The notes beneath the pieces are model-generated. The model made no database searches, was not told where the DNA came from, and saw nothing but the letters and a program-made list of their open reading frames with translations. Both the position numbers and the translations under genes were made by a program. Below, one piece after another: positions 22,344-26,424 of a stretch of DNA of 26,424 nucleotides. Where the stretch lies: NCBI GenBank assembly GCA_027328825.1, contig DAHWTK010000009.1, positions 1 through 26,424 on the forward strand, read 5' to 3'. This stretch comes from Nitrospirota bacterium. Its GTDB lineage: Bacteria > Nitrospirota > JACRHJ01. The stretch's first letter is position 1. Every line of letters starts with the position of its first letter.

Positions 22344-23360
22344 TTATCTCCTCTTTTTAAGCTTCCCGAACATGAACAGGACAAGGTCCCGAAGCCGGCA
22401 GGAATAGCCCCACTCGTTGTCGTACCAAGAAAGAGTCTTCACCATATTTCCCCCCATTACCGTCGTAAGCTGAGAATCGACGATGGAGGAGTTTGGGTTC
22501 CCGTTCAAATCGATGGAAACGAGCGGCTCCTCGGAATATGCCAGGATTCCTTTGAGCGGCCCTTTCGCCGCCGCCTTCAGGACGGCGTTTACTTCCTCTT
22601 TTGTCGTCGGCTTCTTTACCTCCGCAACCAGGTCCACAATGGACACGTTTGGCGTCGGGACGCGCATGGAGAAGCCGTCGAGCTTTCCCTTCAGGTGCGG
22701 GAGCACCAGGCCTATCGCGCGCGCGGCTCCGGTTGTCGTGGGTATCATGGATACGCCCGCGGCCCTGGCGCGCCGCAAGTCCTTGTGCGGGGAGTCCTGG
22801 AGACGCTGGTCTGCCGTGTAGGCGTGGACGGTGGTCATAAGGCCCTTGACTATGCCGAAGTTGTCGTCTATCACCTTCGCAAGCGGGGCGAGGCAGTTCG
22901 TCGTGCAGGAGGCGTTCGAAATGATATGATGCTTCTTCCTGTCGTACTGGGATTCGTTCACGCCCAGGACGATTGTGATGTCCGGCTCCTTTGCCGGCGC
23001 CGATATAACGACCTTCTTAGCCCCGGCCTCCAGGTGTTTGCCGGCCCCGGCCTTGTCCGCGAAACGGCCAGTGGACTCGATTACGACATCCACGCCCATA
23101 TCCTTCCACGGGAGCTTCGCCGGATCTGTCTGGGCCAGCACCTTTATCTCCCGTCCATCGACCAGTATCGAGTCCTTCTTTACCTTCACGTCCGCTCCGA
23201 ATGTGCCGTGTACGGAGTCGTGCTTCAGGAGATGCCCGAGCGTCGCGGAATCCGTAAGGTCGTTAACCGCGACAAATTCTATATCCGTGTTCCCGTAAGC
23301 AGCCCTGAAGACATTCCTGCCGATGCGCCCGAAACCGTTTATACCAACTCTGATAGCCAT
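22344..23360 (-). CDS. gapA: Glyceraldehyde-3-phosphate dehydrogenase, type I
   Basis: Oxidises glyceraldehyde-3-phosphate to 1,3-bisphosphoglycerate with NAD. It has 338 residues. The N-terminal Rossmann motif is INGFGRIGRNVFRA (7-20). N33-D34 in 'AVNDLTD' indicate NAD rather than NADP preference. The catalytic cysteine is C152 in SNASCTTNCLAP, and the C-terminal 'SWYDNEWGYSCRLRDL' is canonical. A GGGGAGG ribosome-binding site lies 4 bases before the ATG, consistent with high expression. Two promoter candidates lie upstream. The C-terminus ends in LKKRR, slightly more basic than usual. Confidence 0.98.
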   Translation of the reverse strand: MAIRVGINGFGRIGRNVFRAAYGNTDIEFVAVNDLTDSATLGHLLKHDSVHGTFGADVKVKKDSILVDGREIKVLAQTDPAKLPWKDMGVDVVIESTGRFADKAGAGKHLEAGAKKVVISAPAKEPDITIVLGVNESQYDRKKHHIISNASCTTNCLAPLAKVIDDNFGIVKGLMTTVHAYTADQRLQDSPHKDLRRARAAGVSMIPTTTGAARAIGLVLPHLKGKLDGFSMRVPTPNVSIVDLVAEVKKPTTKEEVNAVLKAAAKGPLKGILAYSEEPLVSIDLNGNPNSSIVDSQLTTVMGGNMVKTLSWYDNEWGYSCRLRDLVLFMFGKLKKRR

Positions 23361-23392
23361 AATTCCTCCCCGTTTAAAAGCTCCAAGTTCTC

Positions 23393-23420
23393 ATTATACT
23401 TCAATTTGTTTTCAGACAAA
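23393..23420 (-). promoter_or_regulatory. gapA: Proximal gapA promoter (P1)
   Basis: A perfect TATAAT -10 on the minus strand (23393-23398) with a partial -35, TTTGTC at 23415-23420 and a 16-base spacer (or TTGTCT with 15). The start site would be near 23386, about 26 bases before the ATG, leaving room for the GGGGAGG site. Confidence 0.6.
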
Positions 23421-23439
23421 AGAAAACGGACAAATCCGA

Positions 23440-23468
23440 AATATACAAAAACGGGACAAGAAAGTCAA
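23440..23468 (-). promoter_or_regulatory. gapA: Distal gapA promoter (P2)
   Basis: On the minus strand TTGACT (23463-23468), 17 bases, then TATATT (23440-23445). It lies about 47 bases upstream of P1 and would give a longer leader of roughly 70 bases. Together the two suggest tandem promoters for gapA-pgk. The region is markedly AT-rich compared with its surroundings. Confidence 0.55.
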
Positions 23469-23517
23469 AACTTTATATTTATATGCCAGAAAAACGCGAT
23501 TTGGTAAAGGGGAAAAG

Positions 23518-26424
23518 CTATGCGGACAGTAATTTGCCCGTTTCAGCGATTAAAATATATTTTTTAACAACTTTAGCGCCGAATAACGCCCGGACAACCT
23601 CCGCATACGCCTCAAGCTGCGGCCCGTATGCGCGCACGCATATATCTTCCGGGACATTCGCCATGCCGGTCTTGAAATCTATTACCCTGGCCGCGTCGCC
23701 TTCAACGATGACGAGGTCGGCAAAACCGTATATTATTCCGCCCCCGGCCCTGAAAATGAGCGGAAGCTCGTGGTAGGCGGGCGCTGAAAAAAGCTCTTTT
23801 ATATGCGGTATGGATAGTAAATTAACGAGTATTTTTTCCGCTTCGTCGACCTCTTTTGCGGATGACCGGCCAAATGACGCCAGTGCTTTAATGGTATAAC
23901 TTCCCGTTTTTCCGTAGGATTCAAGCGCCTCGTGCACGAGCCTGCCGACAGACATTGAACCCCCGGGGTGTCCGGCGTCTTTTAAAAACGCGTAATCCGC
24001 AAGCGAACTGGGCGATATAAACCGCATCCCCGGACTATCCGGCAGTGGGGCGAGATGCTCCGGAGGCGGCATTTTATGCCCGGTTTTTAAACCCCCTCCT
24101 GCCAGAGGAAGAACGAATGCTTCTTCGCCACCCGCCCTTTCACGGAAGATGGGACCGGGCTCCGGATAGTCATATTCAGGAACATCTCCTGAAAAGCCGT
24201 TCGGGAACAGACATTCCGGCGGAGGAGACTGGCGAACTTCCCGGTCTGTAAGCATACCAAGGAAGGTCTCCCTTCTTGGTTTTTCCGTGTCGGATAGCAT
24301 TACCAGGTGATCCCGCGCCCTCGTTACCGCGACATAAAAAAGCCTAATCTTCTCCATTGCCCTCTCAGTAGCCTCGCTGTCTTTGAGCGTCTGGTAATCC
24401 CTGTTCTCCGCAAGCAGCGATTCCGTCCGCATGGCAAGAGGAGTGTCCTCCCCCGGATGGCCGAACAGGACGTTCTCGTTGTCGTTCCTGGTGTACGCGC
24501 TCATCCCGGGCAGGAAGACCACCGGGAATTCAAGCCCCTTGGCGGAGTGAATTGTCATGAGGGTCAGGTAATCCGAGCCTTCGTCCCCGGATGCCTGTAT
24601 GCCTGCGCGCGCGTCCGCGGAGGGCAGGTCTGCGCCCTTTCTGTAATCCCGCACCCATTTCATTAAGTCGTGCAGGCCCCCGCAGCCTGCCGACAGGCCG
24701 CTTCCGGCATACCGGCTGAACTCGCGTGATAGATTCGAGAGTTTTTCTAAGTTGAAAACCGCCTGCGGGCCGCCGACCCTGTGGAGGGTGAAGCTTACGA
24801 TACAATCCACAAGCTCAGGAAGCGGCATGGTGCTTGCCGCCTCGCGCCACTTCACCAGAAGCTCCGCGGCTTCGGCCCGGCCAGACGCGGCAAGCCAGGC
24901 GATGGGGTCTTTATCCGCAAACGACGGCAAAAGCCCCTCCGGGACGGCGAAAACCGGGGACGCGAGGGCCATGCGGAGCGAAAAGGTATCGGACGGATTT
25001 TCAAGATATTTCAGGACTGCAAGTGCCGCCCTGACCTCGTCCTGCAGGAAAAAGCCGGTGCCGCCTGATACCTGGAATGGTATGCCGCACTGCCTCAGCG
25101 CCCGCTCGTAGTTTTTCAGCCTGCCCCTGGACTGTATAAGGACGGCCATGTCGCCAGGGCGCGCCCTCCGGACTTTTCCGCCAATCTCCACATCGAGCCG
25201 GAGCGCATCCGTAACCTCTTCCGCAAGCGCGCGCGGCTCATCGTCGGAAAGTCTCAGCCTCACGCTCCCTTTAAAATCCCTTACCGCCCGGCCTCCCCCG
25301 TATTTTTCGCCCAGTAGCGGCACGAAGACCTGGTCCGTAAATTTTATTATCTCAGGCGCGCTCCGGAAGTTTATATCGAGCATCGGGAAGTCTCTTTTCC
25401 CGGGAGTGATGCGTTCTTCCATCATACTGCGCACATCTTCCGTCAGCCGCGCCTCTGCCTTCCTGAAGCGGTATATCGACTGATTTGCGTCGCCGACGGC
25501 GAAGAAGGTCGGGGAATGGGGGCCTTCAGTTCCTTCGCCGGAAAACTGCTCCACCGCGATTTTTAAAAGAAGTTCCCACTGTATCCGCGAGGTGTCCTGG
25601 AACTCGTCAACCAGCAGGTGCCTCGGCAGGCGGATGTCCGGACGAGAGTCAAGCAGCCTGAGCGCATATATCTCTATGTCCTCGAAGTCTATGAAGCCGT
25701 CCCGCAGGCACATCTTTCTGTAGACCTCTTCGGAGAGCCGCGATAGCGAGAGGAACGCGGACAGCGCACTTTCCGAGACGAGTGAATCGTAAAGAAGCGA
25801 AAGGCCGGAAAAAGACTCCCGGAGCCCGGTATAAACCTCCTCCCAGCGCTCCCGTCTGCGGTCGGGGTCTTTTTTCCCGTAGGCTTCGATAAAAATTTTT
25901 TTCGCAGGCGGAATATTGTCCAGCTTGGTGTATTTTCCCGTATAAAAAAATCCCTTTATCTTATCGAATACCCCCGGCAGTTCGTCCGGCTTCTTCAGGG
26001 CCGCCAGAAGGCCCAGGGATTCGGCTGTCTCGTCGTCCAGTATCTCCGGGATAAGCTCAAGGGCCTGCCGGGCCAGTGTCTGCACGGCCCCGGAATCTGC
26101 CATCTCGCGCAGCATGGAGGCGGTTTTTTCAATCTTTCGCCCCAGACCGCCAAGATCCCGTCGCGCGCGCGCTACAAGGCCCCGCTTCTCAAGGGAGAGG
26201 TCTGCAAGCCGGCGTATTTTTTTTATGTCATACCCGGCCATGTAGAGCATCCCGAATTCTTCCTGGAGCGCGCCTCCCTCAACCAGCCTCAAGACCTCGT
26301 CCACCGTCTCTTCGCGCCGGAGCAGGAGGTCGGTTTCCGGCAGTATCTCGAAGTCCGCAGGCAGGCCCGCCTCAAGCGGCCAGGAGCGCAGCATGTCCAG
26401 CAGAAATGAATGGATGGTGCCTAT
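23518..26424 (-). CDS. addA: AddA/RecB-type UvrD helicase-nuclease (N-terminus cut by window edge)
   Basis: An SF1 helicase fused to a C-terminal nuclease. It processes double-strand DNA ends for recombination, normally with an AddB partner. The visible 968 codons begin in motif Ib (IGTIHSFLLD) at the right edge, so Walker A lies outside. Helicase motifs follow: LLVDEFQDTSRIQWE (visible residues about 271-285), AVGDANQSIYRFR (about 309-321), 'MTIHSAKGLEFPVVFLPG' and 'LFYVAVTRARDHLVML'. The nuclease core at the end reads YGFADLVIVEG, VIDFKTG and YGPQLEAYAEV, giving D-(D)-K and Q-Y residues of the RecB family. AddA is preferred over RecB because of the motif layout and compact size, but AddB is not visible. 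It ends about 157 bases before the gapA ATG. Confidence 0.9.
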   Translation of the reverse strand: MGTIHSFLLDMLRSWPLEAGLPADFEILPETDLLLRREETVDEVLRLVEGGALQEEFGMLYMAGYDIKKIRRLADLSLEKRGLVARARRDLGGLGRKIEKTASMLREMADSGAVQTLARQALELIPEILDDETAESLGLLAALKKPDELPGVFDKIKGFFYTGKYTKLDNIPPAKKIFIEAYGKKDPDRRRERWEEVYTGLRESFSGLSLLYDSLVSESALSAFLSLSRLSEEVYRKMCLRDGFIDFEDIEIYALRLLDSRPDIRLPRHLLVDEFQDTSRIQWELLLKIAVEQFSGEGTEGPHSPTFFAVGDANQSIYRFRKAEARLTEDVRSMMEERITPGKRDFPMLDINFRSAPEIIKFTDQVFVPLLGEKYGGGRAVRDFKGSVRLRLSDDEPRALAEEVTDALRLDVEIGGKVRRARPGDMAVLIQSRGRLKNYERALRQCGIPFQVSGGTGFFLQDEVRAALAVLKYLENPSDTFSLRMALASPVFAVPEGLLPSFADKDPIAWLAASGRAEAAELLVKWREAASTMPLPELVDCIVSFTLHRVGGPQAVFNLEKLSNLSREFSRYAGSGLSAGCGGLHDLMKWVRDYRKGADLPSADARAGIQASGDEGSDYLTLMTIHSAKGLEFPVVFLPGMSAYTRNDNENVLFGHPGEDTPLAMRTESLLAENRDYQTLKDSEATERAMEKIRLFYVAVTRARDHLVMLSDTEKPRRETFLGMLTDREVRQSPPPECLFPNGFSGDVPEYDYPEPGPIFRERAGGEEAFVLPLAGGGLKTGHKMPPPEHLAPLPDSPGMRFISPSSLADYAFLKDAGHPGGSMSVGRLVHEALESYGKTGSYTIKALASFGRSSAKEVDEAEKILVNLLSIPHIKELFSAPAYHELPLIFRAGGGIIYGFADLVIVEGDAARVIDFKTGMANVPEDICVRAYGPQLEAYAEVVRALFGAKVVKKYILIAETGKLLSA

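Noticed and set aside
1..26424. CRISPR arrays, tRNA or rRNA genes, insertion sequences, prophage or toxin-antitoxin pairs.
   Set aside because: Reading through both strands gave no regularly spaced repeats, cloverleaf-like intergenic sequence, transposase or phage motifs. Nearly all bases are assigned to conserved genes.

Overview
The window is a gene-dense, GC-rich stretch of bacterial chromosome with housekeeping and respiratory content. No phage, insertion sequence, CRISPR array, rRNA or tRNA could be recognised. Three features suggest a Gram-negative lineage of the Desulfobacterota/Nitrospirota type: the trmFO-xerC-hslV-hslU-argB order, the yqeY-mutS2 pair, and a dispersed intergenic repeat that reads as 'SRESGNPG' in an antisense frame. 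This placement is an inference and no marker gene here settles it. ATA (Ile) and AGG (Arg) codons look common for such a GC-rich sequence.

Layout. (1) 1-7852, minus strand: trmFO, xerC, hslV, hslU and argB form a tight operon with 1-8 base overlaps or gaps. It is followed by yqeY-mutS2, which has its own near-consensus promoter; mutS2 runs off the left edge inside its Smr domain. (2) 7853-11049, plus strand: a DsrE-like gene divergent from trmFO, then a 300-base untranslated block and a KimA-like transporter gene, then a small SRPBCC gene. The block holds a promoter, an aptamer matching the ydaO/yuaA cyclic di-AMP riboswitch, and an intrinsic terminator. (3) 11127-13348, minus: two tandem, related CgeB-like glycosyltransferases that overlap by 10 bases. 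(4) 13536-19658, minus: a complete caa3-type cytochrome c oxidase operon in transcription order SCO, subunit II with fused cytochrome c, subunit I, III, IV, heme A synthase and heme O synthase. (5) 19697-21020, minus: a MarC-family membrane protein and an HD-domain protein separated by a dispersed repeat. (6) 21090-23360, minus: gapA-pgk with tandem promoters before gapA. (7) 23518-26424, minus: an AddA/RecB-type helicase-nuclease whose 5' end lies beyond the right edge.

How it fits together. Region 4 encodes aerobic terminal respiration with its own copper chaperone and heme A pathway. Subunit I has the Tyr-Ser pair of A2-type oxidases in place of the D-channel glutamate. Region 2 appears to tie a potassium or APC-type transporter to cyclic di-AMP through premature transcription termination. 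Regions 1, 6 and 7 are core metabolism, proteolysis, tRNA modification and DNA repair.

The points most worth a second look are the riboswitch-transporter unit and a set of three promoters (trmFO, SCO, SRPBCC) whose -10 boxes lie only 7-8 bases before the start codon, which suggests leaderless mRNAs. Others are two competing hairpins inside the oxidase operon and the uncharacterised paired glycosyltransferases. I see no clearly novel multi-gene defence or biosynthetic system here.
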